Of a stretch of DNA of 38,239 nucleotides, positions 14,486-23,937 are shown one piece after another. The notes beneath the pieces are model-generated. The model saw only the letters and a program-made list of their open reading frames with translations, was not told the origin of the DNA and searched no databases. Source of the stretch: an uncultured Prevotella sp. Lineage in GTDB: Bacteria > Bacteroidota > Bacteroidia > Bacteroidales > Bacteroidaceae. The position numbers and the translations under genes are program-made. The DNA is taken from the NCBI GenBank assembly GCA_905234145.1, contig CAJOGK010000009.1, positions 1 to 38,239 on the forward strand, read 5' to 3'. Position 1 is the stretch's first letter; every line of letters starts with the position of its first letter.

Positions 14486-17400
14486 ATGGCTAAAAGATTT
14501 GCTGAACATAACGGCTTGAATCTGACTCAGGTGAATAATGATATCCTGGAGATGTGGCGAGAGAAGAACGTGTTTTGGCGCTCGGTAGATGAGCGCGAGG
14601 GCTGTCCACAATTCGTATTCTTCGAGGGGCCACCCTCGGCAAACGGACACCCTGGCATCCACCACGTGCTAGCTCGTACCATCAAGGATACATTCAACCG
14701 TTATAAGACAATGAAGGGCTTCCAAGTAAAGCGTAAGGCTGGTTGGGATACCCACGGACTGCCTGTAGAGCTGGGTGTGGAAAAAGAACTTGGCATTACC
14801 AAGGCTGATATCGATAATAAGGAGAGTGAGAAGTATATCTCGACAGAGGATTACAACAAGAAATGTCGCGAGAACGTGATGATGTTCACCCAGGAATGGC
14901 GTGACCTCACGGAGAAGATGGGCTACTTTGTAGACCTCGACAATCCTTATATCACTTACGACAACAAGTATATTGAGACCCTGTGGTGGTTGCTGCAGCA
15001 GTTCTATAAGAAAGGATTGCTTTATAAGGGCTATACCATCCAGCCATACTCGCCCGCTGCCGGTACGGGTTTGAGCTCGCACGAGCTGAACCAGCCTGGC
15101 TGCTATCGCGACGTGAAAGATACCACTGTTACTGCGCTCTTCAAGGCTGTTAATCCTAAAGAAGAATGGACGAAGTGGGGTACACCTTATTTCGTGGCGT
15201 GGACGACAACCCCTTGGACTTTGCCCTCAAACACAGCTCTTTGCGTAGGCCCCAAGATCGACTATGTAGCAGTAGAGACTTACAATAGCTATAACGGTGA
15301 GAAGATTACTATCATTCTGGCTGAGAGCCGCTTGAACGCGTATCTCGCACCAGAGGGTAATATTACAGATGGCGACGAGATGCCTGAATACAACAAGGGT
15401 GAGAAATTCGTGCCTTATCGTATCGTAGGTCACTATACTGGTGAAGAACTGGTAGGCTTGAAATATCAGCAACTGATGCCTTGGGTAAAGCCATCTGCGA
15501 AACTCGATCAGAATGCTGCCGATTATGTGAAGGCATACGCAGAGGCTCATCCGGAGAAAGTATTCACTGGCGAGAACGGTAAGGACAAGTTCGTGGAGAT
15601 GGAGAGCGAAGCCTTCCGTGTGATTCCTGGCGACTATGTAACCACAGAAGATGGTGCCGGTATCGTACATATTGCACCAACTTTTGGTGCTGATGACGCC
15701 AAGGTGGCCAAGGATGCGCATATCCCAAGCTTGTTCCTGATTAATAAGAAGGGCGAAACGCGCCCAATGGTTGATCTTCAGGGTAAGTATTACGAGATTG
15801 CAGAATTAGACGAGCAATTTATTGTAAATTGCGTAAATACAGAGGCTTATGCACATCATGCAGGTGACTATGTGAAGAATGCATACGCCCCAGAATTCAA
15901 TAAGGACGGTAAGTACGACGAGCAGGCAGCCAACAAGGCAGAAGACCTGAACATCGTAATCTGTATGGAGATGAAACAGGAAGGTACAGCACTCAAGATC
16001 GAGAAGCACGTGCACAACTATCCTCACTGCTGGCGTACTGATAAGCCCGTGCTCTACTATCCCCTCGATTCATGGTTTATCCGCTCTACTGCCAAGAAGG
16101 ATCGTATGTTCGAACTGAACAAGACCATCAACTGGCAACCAGAGAGCACCGGCACTGGCCGTTTCGGCAACTGGCTGGAGAACCTGAACGACTGGAACCT
16201 TTCTCGTTCTCGTTTCTGGGGAACCCCGCTGCCTATCTGGCGCGACGAGGATGGCAAGGAAATCTGCATCGGTTCAGTAGAAGAGCTCTATCAAGAAATC
16301 GAGAAGTCTGTAAAAGCTGGCTTCATGAAGAGCAATCCGCTGAAGGATAATGGTTTTGTGCCTGGCGATATGAGCAAGGAGAACTACGATAAGATCGACC
16401 TGCACCGCCCATACGTTGACAATATCGTTTTGTTGAGCGAGAGTGGTAAGCCCATGAAGCGCGAGACCGACCTGATTGACGTATGGTTCGACTCAGGTTC
16501 AATGCCTTACGCTCAGGTGCACTATCCATTTGAGAATAAGGATCTGATTGATAAGGGTATAGCATTCCCATGTGACTTTATCAATGAGGGTGTTGACCAG
16601 ACTCGTGGTTGGTTTTTCACTTTGCACGCTATCGCTACGATGATTTTCGACTCAGTAGCCTTTAAGAATGTGATTTCTTCAGGACTGGTGCTCGATGCCA
16701 AGGGCAATAAGATGTCGAAGCACGTAGGTAACGTTGTGAATCCATTCGATATGATCGGTAAGTATGGTTCTGACGCTGTTCGTCTGTATATGATGACTAA
16801 CTCGGAGCCTTGGGATAACCTGAAGTTCGACCCAGAGGGTGTAGACGAGGTGCGCCGTAAGTTCTTCGGCACCTTATATAATACATATAGCTTCTTTGCA
16901 CTGTATGCGAATGTAGATGATTTCGATCCGAAGGCTGCACAGGTAGACTTTGCTAAACGCCCAGAGATCGACCGCTGGATTCTTTCTTGTCTGAATACGC
17001 TGATTAAAGGTGTTGAGGCAGAGCTCGATGGTTACGATCCTACACGTGCTGGACGCTTGATTGATGCTTTCGTAAACGATGACCTATCGAACTGGTATGT
17101 ACGTTTGAACCGTAAGCGTTTCTGGGGTAAGGAGATGAGTGAGGATAAGATTTCTGCTTATCAGACACTCTATACCTGCCTGATGACCATCGCTAAGCTG
17201 TTGGCTCCGTTTGCACCATTCTATGCTGATCAGCTGTATAAGGATCTGGGCGGTGAACTCGATTCTGTTCATCTGGATCAATTCCCAGTAGCCGACGAGG
17301 CTCTGATAGACAAGGATCTGGAGGCTCGCATGCAGATGGCACAGAAGATTACCTCGATGGTACTTGCCTTGCGCAGAAAGGTGAATATCAAGGTGCGTCA

Positions 17401-18046
17401 GCCACTGCAGGCCATCATGATTCCTGCTGTTGATGCTGAACAGAAGAAGCACATCGAGGCTGTGAAAGACCTGATTATGAACGAGGTGAATGTGAAGGAG
17501 CTTCGATTCGTAGAGGGTGCTGGTGTACTCGTGAAGAAGGTGAAGTGTAACTTCCGTACGATGGGTAAGAAGTTTGGCAAGCTGATGAAGAGTGTAGCTG
17601 CTGCCATGGACGCCCTGAGTCAAGAGCAGATCGCAGAGCTCGAGCAGCAGGGCACGATAGCCATCGACGTTGAGGGTCAGACTCTGACAGTTGAAGCCGT
17701 AGATGTAGAAATCATCAGCGAGGATATCCCAGGTTGGCTGGTAGCCAATGAGGGTAATCTGACGGTGGCCCTTGAGGTAGAACTCACAGAGGAGTTGAAG
17801 AACGAGGGTATGGCTCGCGAACTGATCAACCGTATTCAGAACATCCGTAAGGAGAGTGGCTTTGAGATTACAGACCGCATCAATGTGGTACTGTCTCCCA
17901 ATGCTGAGGTAGAGAAATCGGTTAACAGCTTTGGCGACTATATCAAGAGTCAGGTTTTGGCTAACGAGATTACCATCGCAGCTAACGACGGACAGGAGAT
18001 TGACTTCGATGAGTTTAAGCTGAACATTAAAGTGACGAAACAATAA
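14486..18046 (+). CDS. ileS: Isoleucyl-tRNA synthetase (long, type 2-like) with GxHH active-site motif
   Basis: 1186 residues from the ATG at 14486 (MAKRFAEHNGLN). Reading further upstream would start inside the promoter. It charges tRNA-Ile with isoleucine. Class I features: FFEGPPSANGHPGIHHVLARTIKD near the N-terminus, WTTTPWTLPSNTALCV in the editing (CP1) domain, NEGVDQTRGWFFTLHA, and the KMSKS-loop equivalent KMSKH (742-746). At the HIGH position the sequence is G57-I58-H59-H60, i.e. the first and third signature residues are swapped (GxHH for HxGH). The length and lack of an obvious C-terminal zinc cluster fit the type 2 (eukaryote-like) IleRS group. It is the first gene of a long co-directional run. 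Confidence 0.97.
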   Translation: MAKRFAEHNGLNLTQVNNDILEMWREKNVFWRSVDEREGCPQFVFFEGPPSANGHPGIHHVLARTIKDTFNRYKTMKGFQVKRKAGWDTHGLPVELGVEKELGITKADIDNKESEKYISTEDYNKKCRENVMMFTQEWRDLTEKMGYFVDLDNPYITYDNKYIETLWWLLQQFYKKGLLYKGYTIQPYSPAAGTGLSSHELNQPGCYRDVKDTTVTALFKAVNPKEEWTKWGTPYFVAWTTTPWTLPSNTALCVGPKIDYVAVETYNSYNGEKITIILAESRLNAYLAPEGNITDGDEMPEYNKGEKFVPYRIVGHYTGEELVGLKYQQLMPWVKPSAKLDQNAADYVKAYAEAHPEKVFTGENGKDKFVEMESEAFRVIPGDYVTTEDGAGIVHIAPTFGADDAKVAKDAHIPSLFLINKKGETRPMVDLQGKYYEIAELDEQFIVNCVNTEAYAHHAGDYVKNAYAPEFNKDGKYDEQAANKAEDLNIVICMEMKQEGTALKIEKHVHNYPHCWRTDKPVLYYPLDSWFIRSTAKKDRMFELNKTINWQPESTGTGRFGNWLENLNDWNLSRSRFWGTPLPIWRDEDGKEICIGSVEELYQEIEKSVKAGFMKSNPLKDNGFVPGDMSKENYDKIDLHRPYVDNIVLLSESGKPMKRETDLIDVWFDSGSMPYAQVHYPFENKDLIDKGIAFPCDFINEGVDQTRGWFFTLHAIATMIFDSVAFKNVISSGLVLDAKGNKMSKHVGNVVNPFDMIGKYGSDAVRLYMMTNSEPWDNLKFDPEGVDEVRRKFFGTLYNTYSFFALYANVDDFDPKAAQVDFAKRPEIDRWILSCLNTLIKGVEAELDGYDPTRAGRLIDAFVNDDLSNWYVRLNRKRFWGKEMSEDKISAYQTLYTCLMTIAKLLAPFAPFYADQLYKDLGGELDSVHLDQFPVADEALIDKDLEARMQMAQKITSMVLALRRKVNIKVRQPLQAIMIPAVDAEQKKHIEAVKDLIMNEVNVKELRFVEGAGVLVKKVKCNFRTMGKKFGKLMKSVAAAMDALSQEQIAELEQQGTIAIDVEGQTLTVEAVDVEIISEDIPGWLVANEGNLTVALEVELTEELKNEGMARELINRIQNIRKESGFEITDRINVVLSPNAEVEKSVNSFGDYIKSQVLANEITIAANDGQEIDFDEFKLNIKVTKQ

Positions 18047-18082
18047 TTTATCAATAGCAATTACTTATAGTAACTTAACATT

Positions 18083-18463
18083 ATGGCAGAAAAGACTCGC
18101 TACACTGATGAAGAACTCGAGGAGTTCCGTCAGATTATAAATGAAAAATTGGTTTTGGCCAAGCGCGATTATGATGAAATGATGCGCGTGTTGACTAACC
18201 AGGACTCGAACGACGTGGATGACACATCACCCACCTACAAGGCATTGGAGGAGGGTAGTGCAACCCAGACAAAGGAGGAACTGATCAGTATGGCAGCACG
18301 TCAGCAGAAGTTTATTCAGGGCTTGAAGGCTGCGCTCGTACGTATTGAGAATAAGACTTATGGTATCGATCGTATTACTGGTAAGTTGATTCCCAAAGAG
18401 CGCCTTCGTGTTGTACCTCATGCTACACTGAGCGTGGAGTCGAAGATGAGTCAGAAAAAGTGA
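18083..18463 (+). CDS. TraR/DksA family protein lacking zinc-finger cysteines
   Basis: 126 residues. A long N-terminal coiled coil (EELEEFRQIINEKLVLAKRDYDEMMRVL...) is followed by the acidic DVDDTSPTYKALEEG loop, a second helix (about 65-95) and a zinc-finger-like end, YGIDRITGKLIPKERLRVVPHATLSVESK. DksA proteins bind RNA polymerase through the secondary channel and act with ppGpp on stable-RNA promoters. In the usual C4 finger the YGxC and atxxC positions are Cys; here they are Asp and Ser and no Cys remains, so zinc cannot be bound in the standard way. It sits between ileS (36 nt before) and lspA, whose GTG start overlaps its stop. Confidence 0.9.
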   Translation: MAEKTRYTDEELEEFRQIINEKLVLAKRDYDEMMRVLTNQDSNDVDDTSPTYKALEEGSATQTKEELISMAARQQKFIQGLKAALVRIENKTYGIDRITGKLIPKERLRVVPHATLSVESKMSQKK

Positions 18464-19095
18464 GCAAGAAAAAACTCATGACCAAGGGCAGGCTGGCGGC
18501 ACTGATAGTGGTCGCCATTCTCCTTATAGACCAGGCAATCAAAATCTGGGTCAAGACCTCGATGACGTTGCATGAAAGTATCCATGTATTCGATTGGTTC
18601 TATATCACCTTTATCGAGAACAATGGTATGGCTTTCGGTATGCAGTTGGGCAGCAAGATTATTTTGTCGCTCTTCCGTATGGCAGCGATTGTTGCGCTTA
18701 CCTATTATATATGGTTAGAAGTAAAGCGTAAGGCCAGAACTGGTTTTGTTGTTTGTTTGGCGATGGTGCTTGCCGGAGCTGCAGGCAATTTAATCGATTG
18801 CTTGTTCTATGGACTTATTTTCAACGAGTCATCGCCATACTACGTCTCTTACTTTGTGCCCTTTGGTACAGGCTATGCGCCTCTGCTGTTGGGTAAGGTG
18901 GTAGATATGTTCTACTTCCCGTTGTTTGAGATGGATTGGCCCATGTGGATGCCTTTCGTTGGTGGTAATCATTTTATCTTCTTTAGTCCGGTGTTTAATT
19001 TCGCTGATGCCAGTATCAGTGTGAGTGTGGTTCTGATTCTGTTGTTCTTCCGTGAGGACATCAGTAGGATGACAAAAGAAGAGGCGCATGAATAA
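18460..19095 (+). CDS. lspA: Lipoprotein signal peptidase (SPase II)
   Basis: 211 residues with a GTG start overlapping the stop of the DksA-like gene. Four membrane helices are visible (about 10-30, 66-86, 95-115 and 185-205). The catalytic aspartates sit in the two signature blocks GNLIDCLFYG (D113) and FNFADASIS (D183), and ENNGMAFG (about 53-60) is the family's third conserved block. It removes signal peptides from lipidated prolipoproteins in the inner membrane. It is longer than E. coli LspA because of a roughly 45-residue extracytoplasmic insertion (about 120-170) rich in aromatic residues, common in Bacteroidetes. It precedes a lipoprotein gene (DUF4296) with an 8-bp overlap. Confidence 0.96.
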   Translation: MSKKKLMTKGRLAALIVVAILLIDQAIKIWVKTSMTLHESIHVFDWFYITFIENNGMAFGMQLGSKIILSLFRMAAIVALTYYIWLEVKRKARTGFVVCLAMVLAGAAGNLIDCLFYGLIFNESSPYYVSYFVPFGTGYAPLLLGKVVDMFYFPLFEMDWPMWMPFVGGNHFIFFSPVFNFADASISVSVVLILLFFREDISRMTKEEAHE

Positions 19096-19990
19096 AAAGG
19101 TGGTACATATTTTCTATCTGGCAGTTTGCGTGCTGGTACTGAATGCTTGTAAGCCTTCAGTGCCAGAGCAATATATCCAGCCTGGAGAAATGGAAGACCT
19201 TTTATACGACTACCACATTGCCAAAGGTATGGCAAATGATGAAGGACTGGATGATGCCTATAAGTATCATCTGTATTTCGCGAGTGTGCTGAAGAAGCAT
19301 GGCATCACGCAGGCAGAGTTTGATTCTTCGCTGGTTTATTACTACAACCGTGCAGATAGGTTTTATGAGATATACAAGCGTGTACAGGAACGTTTGAGCG
19401 ACGAAGCCTTGAAACTTGGTACATCGAATACAGAAGTAGAGCGTTTCACTACAATGTCGCTGACGGGTGATACCACAGATATCTGGAATGGCAAACGACA
19501 GATGTTACTGATGTCGCGTAAGCCCTATCACGTGCTGCAGTTCTATCTGAAAGCAGATACTGCTTTTCGTGCCAATGACAGCTTCTTGCTGACGTTGAAC
19601 GCTATTTCTCTTACCCAGAATACCAGTCGCCTGCAGTCGTCGGTATATCTTGCTGTAACCTATCGTAACGATACAACGATTACACAGAATAATACGATAT
19701 CAATTTATCGTCCTACAGATCTTCGCATTGCGCCTTATAATGAAAAGGTAAAGGAGATAAGGGGCTTTATGTACCTGGGAGAACCGACTCAGTCGACTCA
19801 GTCGAGTGAAAACGAAATCGGTTTACTCTTTTTGAACCATATTCAGCTGATAAGATTCCATAATAAGAATAACCCGGCTGAAGAGGTTACTACTGGAAGC
19901 ATGAAGGCAGAAAGGCCTGACTCACTTCGTCCCGATTCGATGAGACCGAGAAGGCATCGATTAGGAGAACATAATCCAATAACAAGATAA
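19088..19990 (+). CDS. DUF4296 domain lipoprotein
   Basis: 300 residues with a lipobox LNAC (Cys21). The mature N-terminus begins PEQYIQPGEMEDLLYDYHIAKGMA, followed by YFASVLKKHGITQAEFDSSLVYYYNRADRFYEIYKRVQERLSDEA, the helical DUF4296 pattern that is widespread and uncharacterised in Bacteroidetes. The C-terminal half (about 130-260) is beta-rich, and the last 30 residues are Pro/Arg/Asp-rich and probably disordered. It overlaps lspA by 8 bp, a conserved pairing in this group. It is presumably anchored in the outer membrane or the periplasmic leaflet; no function is known. Confidence 0.88.
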   Translation: MNKKVVHIFYLAVCVLVLNACKPSVPEQYIQPGEMEDLLYDYHIAKGMANDEGLDDAYKYHLYFASVLKKHGITQAEFDSSLVYYYNRADRFYEIYKRVQERLSDEALKLGTSNTEVERFTTMSLTGDTTDIWNGKRQMLLMSRKPYHVLQFYLKADTAFRANDSFLLTLNAISLTQNTSRLQSSVYLAVTYRNDTTITQNNTISIYRPTDLRIAPYNEKVKEIRGFMYLGEPTQSTQSSENEIGLLFLNHIQLIRFHNKNNPAEEVTTGSMKAERPDSLRPDSMRPRRHRLGEHNPITR

Positions 19991-20001
19991 AAAGAATAAA
20001 T

Positions 20002-21309
20002 ATGAAGAGCCGTTTAGCATTGATGAACTTCCTGGAGTTCGCAGTTTGGGGAGCGTATCTAACCTGTATGGGAAATTACCTTGGTGTAGCTGGTCTTGGT
20101 GATAAAATCTCCTGGTTTTATGCTATTCAGGGTATCGTAAGTATCTTTATGCCCACGCTGATGGGTATTGTAGCAGACAAGTATATGCAGCCTCAGCGCC
20201 TGTTGGGCCTGTGTCATCTGCTGGCTGGTGGCTTTATGCTGAGCTGCTGGTGGATGGGCGAACAGGCAGGTTTCGGTAACGAGTTGCCTGACAAATCGTT
20301 ATTTATTGCACTCTATACGATGAGTGTGGCTTTCTATATGCCTACCATCGCACTGACCAATACAGTTGCATTTTCCATTCTGAAGAATAACGGCTTGGAT
20401 ACCGTTAAGGACTTCCCGCCAATCCGTGTGCTGGGTACTGTAGGTTTCATTGCTACCATGTGGTTTGTGAACTGTGCTTTCATGGATGAGAGTGGTTTCG
20501 GATTTACGTTGGGTGATAATCCGCATAAGTTCCAATATACTTATTTGCAGTTTATGGTGTCTGGCATTCTGAGCCTTGTGCTCTGTGCCTATTGCTTTAC
20601 GTTGCCTGAGTGTAAGCTACAGAAGAAGGAAACTAAGGTTTCGCTCGTTGAGAGTCTGGGACTGAACGCCTTCAAGCTCTTCAAGCGCCGCCAGATGGCT
20701 TTGTTCTTTATCTTCTCGGCGTTGCTGGGCATGTGTCTGCAGGTTACCAACGGCTTTGCGGGTCCATTCCTCACTCATTTTAATAGTAGTCCTGACCCTG
20801 CAATCGCAGATTCTTTTGCTGCTGACAATGCAACGTTGCTGACAAGTATCTCACAGATTAGTGAGGCCCTGTGTATCCTGATGATTCCGTTCTTCCTGAA
20901 GCGTTTTGGCATTAAGGTGGTGATGCTGATGTCAATGTTTGCCTGGGTATTCCGCTTTGGCTTCTTTGGTATAGGCCATCCTACAATGCCAGGTGTTATC
21001 TTCTTCATCCTGTCGTGTATCGTCTATGGTGTAGCCTTCGACTTCTTCAATGTATCTGGTGGTATTTTTGTAGACCAGGAGTGCGACCCGAAAATCAAGG
21101 CATCTGCTCAGGGACTGTTTATGATGATGACCAATGGTATAGGTGCCACATTCGGAACACTGGCAGCTGGTGAGATCGTGAACCGTTACTGCTTCTGGCA
21201 GGATGGCTACTTGCAGGGAGAATGGACGACATGCTGGTTTATCTTCGCATCATTTGCGCTTGCGGTAGGCGTATCATTTGCATTGGTATTCCATCCTGAA
21301 AAGAAATAA
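20002..21309 (+). CDS. MFS nucleoside:H+ symporter family transporter (NupG/XapB-like)
   Basis: 435 residues with about 12 membrane helices. The start KSRLALMNFLEFAVWGAYLTCMGNYL is typical of the nucleoside:H+ symporter family, and the segment FYAIQGIVSIFMPTLMGIVADKYMQPQRLLG is the loop 2-3 region of MFS transporters. QECDPKIKASAQGLFMMMTNGIGATFG near the C-terminus also matches. It is expected to import nucleosides across the inner membrane with protons. It starts 11 nt after the DUF4296 stop, and the rsmE start follows within 6 nt, so it is inside the same transcript run. The particular nucleoside cannot be told. Confidence 0.93.
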   Translation: MKSRLALMNFLEFAVWGAYLTCMGNYLGVAGLGDKISWFYAIQGIVSIFMPTLMGIVADKYMQPQRLLGLCHLLAGGFMLSCWWMGEQAGFGNELPDKSLFIALYTMSVAFYMPTIALTNTVAFSILKNNGLDTVKDFPPIRVLGTVGFIATMWFVNCAFMDESGFGFTLGDNPHKFQYTYLQFMVSGILSLVLCAYCFTLPECKLQKKETKVSLVESLGLNAFKLFKRRQMALFFIFSALLGMCLQVTNGFAGPFLTHFNSSPDPAIADSFAADNATLLTSISQISEALCILMIPFFLKRFGIKVVMLMSMFAWVFRFGFFGIGHPTMPGVIFFILSCIVYGVAFDFFNVSGGIFVDQECDPKIKASAQGLFMMMTNGIGATFGTLAAGEIVNRYCFWQDGYLQGEWTTCWFIFASFALAVGVSFALVFHPEKK

Positions 21310-21315
21310 TTTAAA

Positions 21316-22035
21316 ATGAAAGAAGAGAGATATTTTTATGTTCCAGATGCGGCAAACCAACAGGAACTGCCCACTGACGAAGCCATGCATGCCATGCGTG
21401 TGCTCCGGCTGAAGGGTGGTGATGATATGTTTCTGATGGACGGGGTAGGGAATTACTATCATGCCCGAGTGACCATTGCAGCAACGCATCATTGTTATTA
21501 TGAGATTCTTGAGAAACTACCTCAGGAACCCCAATGGAAGGGACATATACATTTGGCCATAGCTCCTACAAAAATGATGGATAGGATAGAGTGGCTAGTT
21601 GAGAAAGCTACGGAAGTAGGTCTTGACGAATTATCATTTTTGAATTGTAAGTTCTCTGAGCGTAAACTGGTAAAGACTGCCCGCCTTGAGAAGATTGCCG
21701 TATCGGCTGTAAAGCAGAGCAGAAAAGCATGGAAGCCCGTGCTGAATGAGATTACTACGCTGAAGCATTTTATTGAAACGCCTAGAGAAGGTCGCAAGTT
21801 TATAGCTCATTGTTATGACGAGATACCTCGCGATTATCTTTTTGAGGAACTAAAGAAAGGTAATCAAGAAGAGCCAACGACTGTATTGGTAGGTCCTGAA
21901 GGCGATTTCTCTATCGATGAGGTGAAGCTGGCTGTTGATTCAGGTTATCAGTCGGTTCATCTAGGTAAGAGTCGATTGCGTACAGAGACAGCAGGTCTGA
22001 GTGCTGTAATGATGATGCAACTTTCAAAAGAATAA
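21316..22035 (+). CDS. rsmE: 16S rRNA (uracil-1498-N3)-methyltransferase
   Basis: 239 residues, the usual RsmE length. The N-terminal PUA-like domain begins RYFYVPDAANQQELPTDEAMHAMRVLRLKGGDD. The SPOUT knot carries MDRIEWLVEKATEVGLDEL, VGPEGDFSIDEV and LGKSRLRTETAGLSAV, which form the SAM-binding trefoil knot. It methylates U1498 in helix 44 of 16S rRNA. It is co-directional and closely spaced with the transporter and paaK. Confidence 0.96.
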   Translation: MKEERYFYVPDAANQQELPTDEAMHAMRVLRLKGGDDMFLMDGVGNYYHARVTIAATHHCYYEILEKLPQEPQWKGHIHLAIAPTKMMDRIEWLVEKATEVGLDELSFLNCKFSERKLVKTARLEKIAVSAVKQSRKAWKPVLNEITTLKHFIETPREGRKFIAHCYDEIPRDYLFEELKKGNQEEPTTVLVGPEGDFSIDEVKLAVDSGYQSVHLGKSRLRTETAGLSAVMMMQLSKE

Positions 22036-22053
22036 TCATTAAAATTAGAATAT

Positions 22054-23394
22054 ATGACTGACGAGAAAATCATGGCCACGATCAAGCCTGATGGCGAGTA
22101 CTGGCAACCCGAGATTGAAACTATGCCTAGAAAGCAGCTTGAAGCGCTGCAAGTAAAGAAACTTAAGGCGAGCATAAACATCGCCCTGAAGTCGCCTTTC
22201 TATAAGAAACGTTTGGGGGACCTGGGTATTACGGCAGATTCTATCAATAGTCTAGATGATCTGCGCAAGATTCCGTTTACTACGAAGCAAGATTTGCGCG
22301 ACAACTATCCTTATGGTCTTGTTGGTAGAAGCTTAGATGACGCTATTCGTATTCACTCTACTAGTGGTACCACAGGTAATCCTTGTGTTGTAGTCTATTC
22401 AGAGCATGACATCTGTTCATGGGCTAATATGATTGCCCGTAACCTCTATATGGTAGGTTGCCGCAAGAGTGATATCTTCCAGAACTCTTCTGGTTATGGT
22501 ATGTTTACTGGTGGCTTGGGCTTCCAGTATGGTGCAGAGTGGCTGGGTGCTATGACTGTTCCTGCTGCTGCTGGTAACACCAAGCGCCAGATCAAGTTCA
22601 TCAAGGACTTTGGTACTACCGTTCTTCATGCCATTCCCTCGTATGCCATCTATTTGGCAGAGGCCATTAAGGATGAAGGTATTGATCCAAAGGATCTTAA
22701 ACTCCACACGCTCTGTATCGGAGCAGAGCCACATACCGAGGAGCAGCGTCGTCGTATTGAGCGCGTGTTGGATGTCAAGGCCTACAACTCGTTCGGTATG
22801 ACGGAGATGAATGGTCCTGGTGTGGCCTTTGAGTGTAAGTATCAGGAGGGCATGCACCTCTGGGAGGATAACTATATCGTAGAGATTGTAGATCCTGACA
22901 CTTTGGAACCCGTGCCCGATGGTGAGATGGGCGAGATGGTGCTGACTACGCTTGACCGCGACATGATGCCAGTTTTGAGGTATAGAACCCGTGACCTTAC
23001 CCGCATTATCCCTGGCGAATGTAAGTGTGGACGCACTCACCGTCGTATTGACCGCATCAAGGGCCGCACTGATGATATGTTTATCATTAAGGGAGTTAAT
23101 GTATTCCCCATGCAGGTGGAGAAGATTCTTGTGCAGTATCCTGGTTTGGGTAGCAACTATCTGATCACCCTTGATACCGTTGATGACAGCGATGTGATGA
23201 CGGTTGAGGTAGAGCTTGAAGGATTGGAGTCGGATATTTTCCCTGATATTCAGAATATGACGAAAGACATCCAGGCAGCCCTGAAGAGCGAGATTCTGCT
23301 GAAGCCTCAGGTGAAGCTGGTGAAGAAGGGTTCTCTGCCCATGAGCGAGGGCAAGGCTGTCCGTGTAAAGGATTTAAGAGAAGGTAGAGGATGA
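22054..23394 (+). CDS. paaK: Phenylacetate-CoA ligase
   Basis: 446 residues. ANL-superfamily adenylate-forming enzyme of the PaaK branch: the ATP-binding P-loop STSGTTGNP (102-110), NSSGYGMFTGGLGFQYGAEWLGA, the A5-like YNSFGMTEMNGPG, and the C-terminal hinge GRTDDMFIIKGVNVFPMQVE. It makes aryl-CoA from phenylacetate or indoleacetate with ATP and CoA. In anaerobic Bacteroidales these enzymes are often linked to indolepyruvate/aryl-pyruvate oxidoreductases for aromatic amino acid metabolism. No iorAB genes are in the window, so the role here is not fixed by context. CxCGRTHRRIDR at about 330 resembles a metal-binding cluster seen in the family. The stop overlaps the next start as ATGA (23391-23394). 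Confidence 0.94.
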   Translation: MTDEKIMATIKPDGEYWQPEIETMPRKQLEALQVKKLKASINIALKSPFYKKRLGDLGITADSINSLDDLRKIPFTTKQDLRDNYPYGLVGRSLDDAIRIHSTSGTTGNPCVVVYSEHDICSWANMIARNLYMVGCRKSDIFQNSSGYGMFTGGLGFQYGAEWLGAMTVPAAAGNTKRQIKFIKDFGTTVLHAIPSYAIYLAEAIKDEGIDPKDLKLHTLCIGAEPHTEEQRRRIERVLDVKAYNSFGMTEMNGPGVAFECKYQEGMHLWEDNYIVEIVDPDTLEPVPDGEMGEMVLTTLDRDMMPVLRYRTRDLTRIIPGECKCGRTHRRIDRIKGRTDDMFIIKGVNVFPMQVEKILVQYPGLGSNYLITLDTVDDSDVMTVEVELEGLESDIFPDIQNMTKDIQAALKSEILLKPQVKLVKKGSLPMSEGKAVRVKDLREGRG

Positions 23395-23888
23395 AACGCT
23401 GGATAACAGCTATATTATTGGTGTTGATGATGGGACAGGCATCTGCTCAGGAATTGAAGATACGTGATATCTTCAAGCAGATGCCTGATTCCCTAATACC
23501 ATATCTTTCTCAGAATGACCGTTTGGACTTCATTGATTTTATGGATTCAAACATGAAGGCTGAAGTTACGAATATGCTTGGTGGCAAAAGTGAGATGATA
23601 GCTTTAGCTGATGATAGTCTTAGCATCCGTATGAATCCATCATTGAAAACAGACATGTTGTTGTTACCACTTGCTGAACCTGTAGATTCTTTTAACCAGG
23701 TTGTTGTGGTTATTGAAACATTCTATACAGACTCCATTTATGGTGAAAGTAATGTGTTTTATTATGCGCCAACATGGCAGTTATTGAAGAATGAACCAAT
23801 TTTGAGTGAAGATCAAAAACAAAGAATACAAAAGCATACTTTGCAAAATTTGTTTAAACGAGACGAGGATTTTATAAATAAACATTAA
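23391..23888 (+). CDS. DUF3256 family exported protein
   Basis: 165 residues with a signal peptide (about 1-19, GQASA|QE). The mature sequence starts LKIRDIFKQMPDSLIPYLSQNDRLDFIDFMDSNMKAEV, the hallmark of DUF3256, an uncharacterised Bacteroidetes periplasmic family. The fold appears mixed alpha/beta and there are no obvious catalytic residues. It is translationally coupled to paaK through a 4-nt overlap and is the last gene of the run. Its 3' end is followed by a possible small RNA and a terminator. Confidence 0.88.
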   Translation: MKRWITAILLVLMMGQASAQELKIRDIFKQMPDSLIPYLSQNDRLDFIDFMDSNMKAEVTNMLGGKSEMIALADDSLSIRMNPSLKTDMLLLPLAEPVDSFNQVVVVIETFYTDSIYGESNVFYYAPTWQLLKNEPILSEDQKQRIQKHTLQNLFKRDEDFINKH

Positions 23889-23937
23889 AATTATGCGATT
23901 TTTAGCAGCATTTTTTAAAACGTATAAAAATTCTTCG

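Noticed and set aside
17084..18043. 319-residue minus-strand ORF in ileS
   Set aside because: It is entirely antisense to the conserved C-terminal part of IleRS.
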